Made by a program: the position numbers and the translations under genes
The notes under the pieces: model-generated
Seen by the model: the letters and a program-made list of their open reading frames with translations, nothing else
What the model was told of the DNA's origin: nothing
The model's database searches: none
NCBI GenBank assembly: GCA_018389105.1
Contig: JACATO010000059.1
Location: forward strand, 806,001-870,000
DNA length: 64,000 bases
Reading direction: 5' to 3'
DNA from: Nautilus pompilius
Taxonomy: Eukaryota; Mollusca; Cephalopoda; Nautilida; Nautilidae
In this document: one piece after another, positions 1-10,299 of the stretch
Layout: each line of letters begins with the position of its first letter
How positions within the stretch are numbered: position 1 is the first letter of the stretch

Positions 1-1177
1 GCTTCTATAGTTTCCCATTGTTATCTAAATCATAGATGTTTTCCCTTTAATCCCGATATAAGCATGTAAAGAATAATTAAAAAGAAGTAATAATTTAGGA
101 AGAAAAACTTAAAAAGATAATTTTATTTTTCAGTCTTACATCAGCAAACACCTATGGACACTGTTAAAGAGATCAGAAAGTTTGTTAGACATTTACTACT
201 ATTTAACTGATAAAAGTCATCACTCACTCTTTACCTGCTGTGTTGGCTATGGGTTTTCATTTACTTTTAATTTGCATGTTAGTCATTAAATAAACAGATA
301 CTTATCCCGATTATATATAATTTATTTAATAAATTCAATTTTATAAATTAGATCACTTGGCAAGGAATTTTTTTAGGTATTTCAAATGAAACCTAGCTGA
401 GAATGGCACTGCTGTAATCATAACCTTGATCTGCTTTTTCGCATTCATGTTTAGCCACTATCCTAACATTACACTTATACATCTCCAAAAACACAAAACC
501 AACCATGAGTTTGCAAACTCAGTCATCCATAAAATGATCTTTTAACAGAAGATTTTCCCTTGAATCAACTGATCCAGGCAGGCATGTAATTAGTGTAAGA
601 ATTAGCACACTTCTACTTTTAAAGGCTAAGTCCCCAGTACATAGTCTGCTTTAGTTATTAAAGCCATGTCGTGCTATTAAAACAAACAACTTGTATGGAA
701 GAAGTTGTGGTGTGTATAGAACCTGAGTAACTGTCTTTTTGTTTTTATTATCAAGACCTCCTGCATTAAGAACAGTTGACAATTTTACCAAAGGAAAAAA
801 ATTAAAATATAAATTTGTTTTAACTTTTGTAGATTGGCCTGGTTATCAATCAAATAATGAGTAATAATTTATTTATAAAATATTAAAGATTCTATTAATT
901 TGACTCCAAGTCTTAGATTTTTACGTATTGTATTATTAAACTGATGAAGAGATTACCATTGTAAATTTAAATTACTGATCTGATGAAAGATAGAGCTACT
1001 ATTATTATTTGTAATGTGTTTACATTAATATTAAATAATTAGTTACATTTTATTTCTATCATGGTGATTTGAAATATTCATGTTTTTTATTCTTAATATC
1101 TTTAAGTAACTATGATATCAGTCTCGTTGTGGTGTAGTTTTTATTTCGGATTACATATTTGGCTTTCTGTTAGTCAC
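1..1177. other. Intronic sequence, nothing recognised
   Basis: AT-rich non-coding sequence. I see no conserved ORF, RNA gene or clear terminal repeat before the hAT remnant begins. Confidence 0.5.
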
Positions 1178-2160
1178 CAATGCCTGAATTGTGTCATCAT
1201 TCACCAAGAACAGCTGTGTACAAAGATCCTGGAGATGAAATGTGTGATGGAAAAGGTTTATACAGTCAGTTTCGTAATGTCCAAGGAGCTCAATCACAGA
1301 TAGGTCAAAGTCTTTCTTATAGAGGTAGGATCAGACCATGATGATGTTATTTTCTTGCTTTAGCCATGTTTGTTGGCTCAGCAGGGCAGCCACACCAGTC
1401 AGCTTCTGGTCACTACTTGAAGAAGTAAAAACCTTTATGACAAACAAAGAAAAAGATTGTAAGCTTCATGGACGACGGTGAGTGGGTGAATGGCTTACCA
1501 TTCCTAGTTGACATTACCAAGTATCTTGTAGACTTTAATGTAAAACTACAAGTAAAGGATCAATTTATCAACAAACTATATGAGCACGTCCAAGCATTCT
1601 TTCAGGAGTTAAAATTGATTTAGAAACAGTTGATTATGAAGAAAGTTGACTTTTTCACAACACTATCAGAAGGCATGCTGGGATATTTAACCATGAAAAA
1701 TGTTCTGCACTGATTAGCATCCCGAGAGATGAATTCAAACAAAGATTTGTGGATTTCAGGGAACACTGTGATGAAGTGAATCTGTTTACAGATCGATTCT
1801 GAACTGATGCCACTGATGTTCATGACATTCCAGCTAGAACTAATTGAGATCCATAATGACAATGACATGAAGAAAGCTTTCCCAGAGTACGACCTTCAGA
1901 CATTTTATAGTCGATATGTTCTCTCAGAGTCTTATCATAATCTGTGAAAACACGTCATCTGAATCATTACACTGTTTGGCAGCAAGAATGGAAAACACCA
2001 AAACAAAATCAAGATCAATCCTGACAGATGGACATTTATCCGGAATACTTGGGTATTTGTAGATCAAGTGTGCAGGCAGATAATGCCCATTTGTGCAAGT
2101 AAAAGCAAAGCCAGATATCTCACTAAATCAGTGTTCAATATGGTGACGAGAAAGTAAGCT
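1178..2160 (+). pseudogene. Decayed hAT transposase, ZBED5/FAM200/SCAND3-like
   Basis: Translated in shifting + strand frames, this stretch follows the order of a ZBED/FAM200-type hAT transposase. It opens with LNCVIIHQEQLCTKILEM (family: the HCIIHQE-LC-K motif), then KELNHR. At about 1490 comes WVNGLPFLVDITKYLVDFNV followed by KLQVKDQFINKLYEHVQAFF. Near 1830 are FQLELIEIHNDNDMKKAF and a tail resembling the hAT C-terminal dimerisation region (ITLFGSKNG, where active copies have LSLFGSTY). Several in-frame stops and frame changes show it is long dead. The N-terminal BED finger and the first catalytic Asp region were not seen, so it is a 5'-truncated copy. Target duplications and terminal repeats were not found. 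Confidence 0.8.
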
Positions 2161-3009
2161 AATAAATCAGTCTTCTCATTTGAAGTTGTTTTGATTAATA
2201 GTAAGATAAATTTCTAATGCCTTATTTTTCCAAAATTTGCTCATTGGCTCTCTATGTGGGACAAAAATTGCAATGTTACCCCCTGCTTAAAAGTTGGATA
2301 CCCCTAATCTAGATTGTTAAGCATTCTCTTTTTAGATTGTGTCCTTGAGTTGCAGTTGTTTTAATTTTTTAAAAATGGTTACACGTTGGATAGAAAAATT
2401 CAGTTTGCTTGTTTGTTTGTTTTGCTTTTAATTATAAAGATTATTGAGAAGAAAAAAGAAATGGCATTATTATTTTTAAAAAATTTAGAGTAAAAGAAAA
2501 CTACTAGAAATGTGTAAATAATTCTTTATGTGATTTACCTAGAATTTCCATGAAATTTCACACATTTTCTAGATACAACTTCTCAAAAAACAAATAATTT
2601 AATTGTGGTAAATCAGTTTAATTTTCCTGCATGGATTCTATAAGAGAAATCATAAACATAGCGTTATTTCATTTACAAAAAAAAAAAAAACAAAATTATT
2701 TGTTTATTTTCTAAGTTTCTCCTTGGCATTATGAAATAATCTCACTTTTTGGATATTATGGTACAACTTTCTGATCAGATAACCAGTACTTAATGTTTCT
2801 CCCATTATTAACATGTCTCAAAATACTATAACTACAAAATCTTGCCATTGCTGCTACCAATTAACTTGGTTGTCATGTGATTTTATAATTATAGGTTTTT
2901 ATCTAGAACACTGGTTAATACTGCTGATGTATTGCAGTGGATATTTTCCTGAGTGATGTTTGTAATGGATACATGTCATTGATATTTACTCATATCTGCA
3001 ATATATATA
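2161..3009. other. Intronic sequence, nothing recognised
   Basis: AT-rich spacer with a short poly(A) run near 2678-2690 and a TA dinucleotide run at 3000-3011, which is where the adjacent Tigger-like element inserted. No coding signal was seen. Confidence 0.5.
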
Positions 3010-3011
3010 TA

Positions 3012-5225
3012 TAGTAAACTCCCAGATATCCGGCACCCATGAGGAATGGGGAGCGCTGGTTGCATGGATCTGCTAGTTGCATGAGAAATACTCTTATAGA
3101 AACCCAATACAGTACACTAAAGTATTTCATAAACTTTCCATTAAATTTCCCTTTATAAATAACACTGTTTAACACAAAAATCTATAGCTTTATGAAGCAA
3201 AGACAAGCATATGCAGTAAAATTATATTAAAAATAAATGAAAATTGAAATGAAGAACTGTAGTTAACATCACATAAGCTGCACATCTTTGGAGGATATTA
3301 CTGCTAATTAAAACTGCCCTGCCAAATAGCCCTCTTGAATAAAGTTAGGACATCAGCTGCTTGCATGCTTTTCTTCTCTCGTGCAAAAACTGGGAAGGTA
3401 GTAAGTGAAACTGCATTACAGTTTGTGCAGTAAAGCAGTCTCTCTGCTCAACAAGTTTCAACACTTCAAATCCTTTGGCAGCAACCCAACCCACCATGAG
3501 ACTTTTTCAACATGTTCCTCTTCATCACTTTCCTCCTCTTGAACATTAGGTTTGTCAGGGTTCAAAAATCTCCCTATAATTTCTCCAGTATTTAAAGTCA
3601 TTGTAACAGGAGCATCCTTATCAACATCATCCATCCATCCATCCATCAAATTCTTCTCTGGCAGCACCAGCACAGTCAACCAATTCCATGATTTCATCAT
3701 AGTTTTCATTTGCTTGCTTTTTTTTGCTCACGAAATCCTTCAAAAACATTCTCCTTGTCAGACAATCCTCCCTCAAACATGACAAGACGCCATAGTTTTT
3801 GCCAGTATCTTCACAGAGTTTCACTTTTCACCTGGTTCCATGCACAAGACATGTTACAAATGGCATCTTTGATAGAATACTTTGACTCAGATTTGTCAAT
3901 TTTTCCTTCATAGTTTGTCAGCATTCTCATAGAGTCATGTCAGTAAATCATTTTCAAATTTTGAATCACACCCTGATCCACAAGTTGAATCAAACTTGTC
4001 ACATTGGAAAGGAAAAATCACACAAAGAATGCAAAGATATTGCCACTAACTAGATCTTCTGTGGGGGGATGAGCATGACAGTTATCCAATAAAAGAACTA
4101 CTTTGCTATCTTCAGGCATTCCTTTCTTTCACAAATGTTCTTTGACACTTGGCACAAATACATGATGAAACCACAATATAAAAATTTCTATCCATCCATG
4201 CACTAACTTGGGATTTGTATTCAACTGGAAGATGAATTATGCCTTTGAAACATCCTTGTCTTGCATATTTTCCAGTAACAGTCAATTTCACTTTGTGTTC
4301 CTGTGGCATTAGCACACACTAGCACAGTCATATGGTCTTTGTTTGGCTTAAAACCATGAGCAACCATTTCATTAGCACCAGCTAGGGTTATAGGCAGAAG
4401 ACATCACCAATGTAACCCAGTTTTGGCAGTCAAGTCATGTTCAGTCACAAGTTTGGCAAAAGTTTCACAAAAATCTTCAGCTGCATTCATATCTGAAGAT
4501 TTCAGTTTACCTGATATGTCAAGCTTTTGGATCCCATGAAATATCTTAAAGCAAGTGAGCCATCCTTGAGAAAAGGCCCTGGGATGTTCATTTATTCATG
4601 AAATTCTTTAGTCTTTTCCATTAACACCAATCCTGAGATACATGTACCTTCTGAACTCTTTAACAAAAATCATTCATAGAATGCACAATCCAAGTCATTC
4701 AGTTTGGGAGTATGCAATGCATGATGCTGCTTTACACTTTTATCACTCAGATTTGGCAAAGAACTCCTTAAGCTTAGCACTTTGAGCTTTAATGTCATAA
4801 ATGTTGACAAACCAACATTGAACTCCGGCATAAACACTTTTTGATTTTCACCCTTTTCCAGTAATTTACATATTTCCATCTTCTGTTTCAATATTAAAAT
4901 GACCCTCTTCCTCTTCAGTCCTTTTCTGGTATTCTTATTAGGCAACAGAGTGAATTTATTGGTGAAGATATGTTGGATACAATACGAGCACAGATTCAAA
5001 CAACCACTGCAACAACTGTAATGGTGGCTGAGGAAGAGGACACTGAGCAGCATAGTGGTGGTTGGAAGAAATATTGGTTGGTGGTGGGTGAACATGATGT
5101 GCCAAATTCAGATTTATGTATTTGAAGACAATTTATGAAAATTGTAATTTTCTAAAAAAAAGTTTTTTTTTCCAGTTGGACGAGAATTTTGGATATTGGA
5201 GTATCTGATATCTGGGAGTTTACTG
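3012..5225 (-). mobile_element. Tigger-like (pogo/CENP-B class) DNA transposon with TIRs
   Basis: The element is bounded by near-perfect terminal inverted repeats. The right end, read inward on the minus strand, begins CAGTAAACTCCCAGATATC; the left end is the same except that the first C is T. TA dinucleotides flank both ends (3010-3011 and 5226-5227), the target duplication expected of Tc1/mariner/pogo elements. The 2.2-kb interior encodes a decayed transposase on the minus strand. The element sits in the CASK intron directly beside a Helitron remnant. Confidence 0.85.
3440..5095 (-). pseudogene. Tigger/jerky-like transposase, frameshifted
   Basis: Read on the minus strand in several frames. 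At about 4880-4690 is a CENP-B-type DNA-binding HTH: MEICKLLEKGENQKVFMPEF followed by NVG-ST, then LHTPKLNDLDCAFYEWFL and a degraded ISG-x-L segment, the usual second HTH. At 4112-4315 is [17 protein letters not shown], matching the strand that follows the first catalytic Asp. Near 4095-4050 is [13 protein letters not shown], which carries the second catalytic Asp of DDE_1 transposases. The 3458-3824 part is the C-terminal tail, with a cluster of acidic residues (QEEESDEEEHVEK). Several frameshifts and stops break the frame, so no active enzyme is expected. Active relatives are about 450-600 residues, and the remnant spans most of that length. Confidence 0.8.
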
Positions 5226-5239
5226 TATATCTATATATA

Positions 5240-5640
5240 CTAGCTGGGTACCTGGTGCCACATGGGAAAAAATGGCTTTTATAAAAAAAAAGGTTTCATA
5301 AGTTGAAAAACAAGAATTTTATTTGTTTAAGCACGTAATTGTTAAATGAGCATTAAACTGATGCTGATGATAAATTTTCTTACACTCTATAAGCTGTACA
5401 CTTAAATTTAACTTTGTTTAATAAGTGCCTCTTTATAGACAGTGTTTTTAGTTCTTCCTTGGGGTAGAAAGCAAAACAGATTTTTGTTTTGGCCAACTCT
5501 TGAGCATCCAATATACAGCTCTCCATGGGAAAAGCACGGACTATCCAAATTGAGGCCAACAACTTTCAGTCACTGGCCCTTTGCTTTATTGATGGTCATA
5601 ACAAAACTTGAGTTTTATAGGGGATTGGATTTTTTTAAAT
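5240..5640 (-). mobile_element. Helitron 3' remnant with Pif1-type helicase C-terminus
   Basis: On the minus strand, 5608 to 5408 reads SFVMTINKAKGQ, one TGA, LKVVGLNLDSPCFSHGELYI, GCSRVGQNKNLFCFLPQGRT and KNTVYKEAL, then a stop at 5408-5410. TINKAxGQ and the HGxLYxxCSRVG block are the last conserved helicase motifs (V and VI) of Helitron Rep/helicase proteins; cellular Pif1 shares them less exactly. The residues just upstream (SPIKL) continue the match in another frame, so one frameshift lies near 5610. About 165 bases beyond the stop is CTAG followed by T on the minus strand (5239-5243), a plausible Helitron 3' end, although no strong terminal hairpin is visible. The Rep domain and most of the helicase are missing. 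Confidence 0.75.
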
Positions 5641-5660
5641 TCAAAGGGACTTTCTAAAAT

Positions 5661-7699
5661 TGCATAATGGTTATATTTTAGCTGACTTGTTTAGGAATCT
5701 GAATAAGTACCTGACCACTATGGTGCTAGCTTATAAGATGATGATAAACCTATAGCAAACTACTAAACAAATTTTTATTCTTAGATTTCAGAGTTATACA
5801 GTGTATAATATCAAAACCTGCCATTGATGGCTTTCAACTGGCCTTCAAGGCTGACTTTTGAAAAATTGAAATCTGTGGTCACTTCAGAGTTGAATGAGTA
5901 CTGTGAAGCTGTATTAGCTCTGAACCTTGAAAGTTTGTCTTTGTCTGCCTTTGAGGTCAGGCTCTGGTGTGCTTGATCCTTCCTTTGATCCTGAGGTACC
6001 TTCATTATAATTTGAGGCTGCTTGGTCACCTATTTTGAATGAGAGCAGTGAACTAAATGTAATCTGTAAGGCTTTTGAAAAACAGTCTTTGGTGGCCTCA
6101 AAACAGCTTAAAACCTTGCCCAGAAAATATGTATTAGATGATAAATACATCAAGTATTTCTCTTTATGCTGTACTCTGGTGTGTGCTTCATCTTTCTATC
6201 TAATGTAGTTTTAAGGAAGCAGTTTAGACTTAGTTTTTGTCTTGCAGTCAATGTATCTGCAAATTTACAATGTTTGGATATTTGCATTATTGCATTAGGT
6301 ATTGATATCTGTGTTACATTAAGGTGGAATATAATACAATAAAGATATATATCTCATGATCTTTATTTTTTATATTCTAATGTTAATATTGAAATATTAA
6401 TTCCAAGACTTACTCTTTTGTAACGTTTTCTTGGTATGGAAGACAATGGTTTGAACATAGACATTTGGTTAAGAGTCTGGAGTAAAGCTAAGTATATGAA
6501 AGGGTATTCTGAGTGGAAATCTTATGGGTTTGAAATGGTAATTAATATATTTTTGAATTCCTTTTTAATTACCCAAGAATGAAAACCTTTTAGCCTACAG
6601 TTCTGCATCAGTACTTAGCTGAATAAAAAAAACCTTGAATGTATCCATTTTATGTAGTGCAAATTTGTAAAACATTAAAGAAATCAGAACTGTTGATGAA
6701 TATTTTTGAATTATTTACAGATAGTTGTTTTTTGACATTGCATTTAATAATTCATAATGGTTTATGAATTATGAATATTTTATTGCTGGGATGTGCTTGA
6801 AGCAGAATTGTTTACAATCCGTTAAGTTTTAATCAGTTTAATACTTGAAAAACAAACATACATGAAAGTTGACCTTATCATTATAAACATTGACACAGTT
6901 CTTTTGTATGCCTTTATAAATTGTAAATGGTAAATGTTATTGTAGTTGTAGTATCTGGGATCTGTGCCTAGTGGAAATCATAGGCAGACATCTTACTTGG
7001 TTTCTGCTAAGTTTGCATCATGTGACAGAAATGTGTTTCTGATTTTGTGCATATTTGCTTTAATGTGCAGTTACTAGTTACACTGTAGAAGAGGCAAACA
7101 GGTTGGAGAATTTAATGAAGTTGTGTGATCTGATTTAGAGAGGATTGTTTCTATGAGCTGCAGAGCAGATATTTCAGAATGCGAACAGATTGATTGGCTG
7201 TGGAGTATGTGGATAGTGCCACAATAACTGCTGTTTATAATGGATTAACTTCTGGATTATATCAGGCACATTTTGAGATCACAAGATAGTCTAGTTTATA
7301 TACAAAGAACTGGCAATTTTTATACTAGTTATCACCATAAAGTCTTTTGTATCCTATAGTAGGTTACATCCTTGACATTTTCATAAAATATTTCATTTAG
7401 CACTTTAAAAAAAAATATATTGTGAATGTGTGTGCTGTACATTTTTGTTTTGCTTGTTTAATATATTATAAAAAATAACTTGAGATATGATGCAAATGAA
7501 AACATGGCTCCAAATTAAGTCATTTGAACTTGGCAGCCATGTGTGAGCTGCCATGGTTAATAATGAGGTTATGAATCAGAATTAACTGAAATTTATCTTG
7601 CATCTAACATCATCCAAGCATGAAAACAAATGAACTGTTAAGTTAAGAATATAAAAAAAAATCATATGCAATAATAAGTAGACACTACAAAAACTTTAA
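5661..7699. other. Intronic sequence, nothing recognised
   Basis: About 2 kb without a recognisable gene. The open frames at 5811-6153 are short and match no family I know. Some of this could be more of the decayed Helitron, but I cannot support that from the translation. Confidence 0.4.
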
Positions 7700-7702
7700 T
7701 AA

Positions 7703-9068
7703 CACTGGTCAACAAGTATTTTTTATCAAGCATATGTCAAGGTGTACTTGGTGTAGTTTTTAATGCTGATTTAAAATATACAATTGGTTTTTTGACATCA
7801 CGTACAGTTTTCAAGATGAGAAAGTTTTTTGGTTTTAGCTCATGCATTATATAGAAATTCCAATTAATGACGTGTATGCATGTATTTCATTTACATCATG
7901 GAAACATACCTTTAAAATAAACTACATTATTCATTGCTGCATAGTTCAGATGCAATATTTCATCATCTTAAATTAACCAATCAAGTTTTGTCTGATGAAA
8001 TAGATATTTCAACATCTCAAATTGTCCAGTCATAATTGGTCTGATGTTATGGGAATGCAGGCAGGTTTCACAAAATACTGTTGTTTCTTGTGTCTATGGG
8101 ATAGTCGGGCAACTGACAGACATTCGGAATCAAACTGGCAGACAAAAACATCATACCAGCCAGGACTGTCTAGCGTCAAGAATACACCTCTTGTAGATCC
8201 ATGTAATGTCCTATTGCCTCCTTTGCACATAAAGCTTGGACTGATGAAACAGTTTGTAAAGACACTAGGGAAGAGAAATGCCAGAGGGTTTGAGTATATT
8301 GTAGAAAAGTTTCCCAAAATCACACAGGCGAAGTTGAAAGAGGGTATCTTTGTCGGACCCCAAATTAGAGAAGTACTCAAAGATGTCAACTTCAAGACAA
8401 CACTGGATGAACTGGAGCTGCCTACCTGGAATGCTTTAAATTGGATCTGTGAGAATTTCTTGGGCAACAAGAAGGCAATGGACTACAAGGATGGCATCAA
8501 GAATCTTCTGAAATGTTACTCAGCAATGGGTTGTCGCATGTCACCGAAAGTTCACTTCTTGGACTCCCATCTGGATTTCTTTGCAGATAACCTTGGAGCA
8601 GTGTCTGATCCACATGGTGAAAGATGTCACCAGGATATTAGTGCTATGGAGAAACGGTACCAAGGCTTCTGGAATGACAGTATGCTGGCTGACTACTGCT
8701 GGACACTTTACCGTGATCAACCAGATCAGGAACACCGCAGGAAATCCAAATCACAATGTTTCTAACTCTGTTGTTCTAACTTTGTCTGTTTTGTCTGACC
8801 CACTTTTTGTGTATTCACTCTTTGTAGAATGATAGTGATGATTTTAAACTCAATAGACTCATTTATTTTCTAAAAATAATATGTCCTTACTTATTACGTT
8901 AATGATTTAATATATACAAATATGTAAATATTTGCATGTATCTACTGAAAAACTGATATGAGCTGCATACAAATGGAGTGAAATTTTGAAATCAGCATGA
9001 AAAATTAGTCTAAAAAAGTTGGTTTGCATTCATAATGAGTATAATACATTTAATTTTGTTGACCAGTG
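7703..9068 (+). mobile_element. CACTG-ended DNA transposon (possibly CACTA/EnSpm-like), internally deleted
   Basis: The left end reads CACTGGTCAACAA from 7703, and the right end is its exact inverted complement ending at 9068 (13 bp identical). Both ends are flanked by the 3-bp direct repeat TAA (7700-7702 and 9069-9071). CACTG/CACTA termini with a 3-bp duplication are typical of the CACTA/EnSpm superfamily. Chapaev elements also start CACTG but make a 4-bp duplication, which does not fit here. The 1366-bp element contains one substantial ORF on the + strand. The 320 bp before the ORF have no coding signal, suggesting an internal deletion that removed the N-terminal part of the transposase. 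Confidence 0.75.
8022..8765 (+). CDS. C-terminal half of an uncharacterised transposon protein (CACTG element)
   Basis: This uninterrupted 247-codon frame is the longest open frame in the window. After about ten poorly matching residues it reads GMQAGFTKYCCFLCLWDSRA, with a Cys-rich CCFLC cluster followed by His. Next come LLPPLHIKLGLMKQFVKTLG, KEGIFVGPQIREVL, a YSAMGCRMSPKVHFLDSHLD segment, DNLGAVSDPHGERCHQDISA and MEKRYQGFWNDSMLADYCW. From memory this is a protein family scattered in high copy through arthropod, cnidarian and mollusc genomes as uncharacterised proteins of several hundred residues. The stop follows RRKSKSQCF, which looks like the natural C-terminus. The true start is missing; the ATG used is only the first in frame. 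Its position between matching CACTG termini suggests it is the transposase or a partner protein. Confidence 0.7.
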   Translation: MSSHNWSDVMGMQAGFTKYCCFLCLWDSRATDRHSESNWQTKTSYQPGLSSVKNTPLVDPCNVLLPPLHIKLGLMKQFVKTLGKRNARGFEYIVEKFPKITQAKLKEGIFVGPQIREVLKDVNFKTTLDELELPTWNALNWICENFLGNKKAMDYKDGIKNLLKCYSAMGCRMSPKVHFLDSHLDFFADNLGAVSDPHGERCHQDISAMEKRYQGFWNDSMLADYCWTLYRDQPDQEHRRKSKSQCF

Positions 9069-9071
9069 TAA

Positions 9072-10105
9072 TTATTACACATCTACAATGAATAGTGATT
9101 TTGATTTTTCCTCATTTGATGAGATCACTTTTTGCACTCTCTGGGACATACCCTAATCTATCTAATTCTTAAATTTCTGCTAATTTATTTTAATATGTGG
9201 GGAAATGCTTTTTATCTTTACTTAAATAATAATATTCTTTTATTTTTTCCTACCTCATCAAAATTTTCTGCAGCTGAAGCATTCACAATTACCATGGTGT
9301 TTCTTTTTGATTTAAATGTCATTACATGAATTCGTTCAGACATTGCATAAATATAGAGATGGAGATCAAGTGAGTATATTAAGCAGATCATGTTTAAAAT
9401 GGCTTGAAATCTTTTTCATGTTTTTATTTGGTTTGCTGGGTTTTTTGACAAAGATTACATGTATCAGTTTCTTTCTTTACTACTATATTTGAACAGACGT
9501 CTGGGAAAGCTGTCACCTTATTTATGGTTTAATGGATAGTAATTTGTCACCTCTTTAAAAACATTTTTTCACTAAAAAAGATGCTTTATGCAGAATGCCT
9601 ACACACTGTTGTCGTTAGTATTTCTGAGAATCTGTGTTTAGTGCTGCAGTCTTATTAACAAGAATACAGGTAACTAACTGCTGCTGCTTTTCTTCACGTT
9701 AATTTGAATTTGGCAAGAGAAAATCTTCATTACCGTGTTCTCTGATAATTATTAGACACACAGGCGACTAAAAGATTCAGTTATTGATGATTAGTCATAT
9801 TTTGCTACAGGATTTTGTGATTGAAGATTAATGTACATCTTGAGAAGTTATCATGTGTAACCTCACTTTTTGCATCCAAATGGACTGGATTTGTAATTTT
9901 CTGGTAGATCTGGTCTGCATCTGAAATATTGATATTATGGATGAAGAGAGAAGCAGCCACCTGTTGTTTAAGGAACTGAGAAGTCAGATGTATTGTTGAG
10001 GATTGTAAAAATGAATGATTTTTAAATGTTTGAATCCATTCTAACAATTTTTTCTTTTAATCCTTGTCCTGACTTTTGAGTTTTAAGGACATTGCACAAT
10101 AGTGA
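9072..10105. other. Intronic sequence, nothing recognised
   Basis: AT-rich spacer between the CACTG element and a dispersed repeat copy. No coding or structural signal was seen. Confidence 0.45.
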
Positions 10106-10179
10106 GGAAGGTGGGTGTAGGGTGACCAGGCAAGTATAAGCTAGGTATGGTTGGGGTCTCTTGATCAAGGTGGAAACCA

Positions 10180-10290
10180 ATCGAGAGTTACTCATGTGCC
10201 TGGAAAACCCTACTAGTCTTTTCACTTTTAGATGTGGGAAGACATCAAAGTACTTGAAGGAAACCCACACTGCCACCCAATAAATCACAG
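10180..10290 (+). repeat. Dispersed repeat, copy 1 (shared with 12026-12095)
   Basis: The segment around 10212-10275 shares a core with 12026-12095: CCTACTAGTC, then TTTT, then TAGATGTGGGA, an A-rich AAxCxxAGTxCTTGxA box, and GAAAxCCxACA. The box resembles the GGGAGGAAAC...GAGAAAACCC core of widespread animal tRNA-derived short repeats (Deu/Nin-DC type), but I do not recognise a tRNA head. Borders are uncertain. Confidence 0.5.
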
Positions 10291-10299
10291 GAATAATGT

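Noticed and set aside
8030-8470. 146-codon minus-strand frame
   Set aside because: Antisense shadow of the CACTG-element ORF on the + strand.
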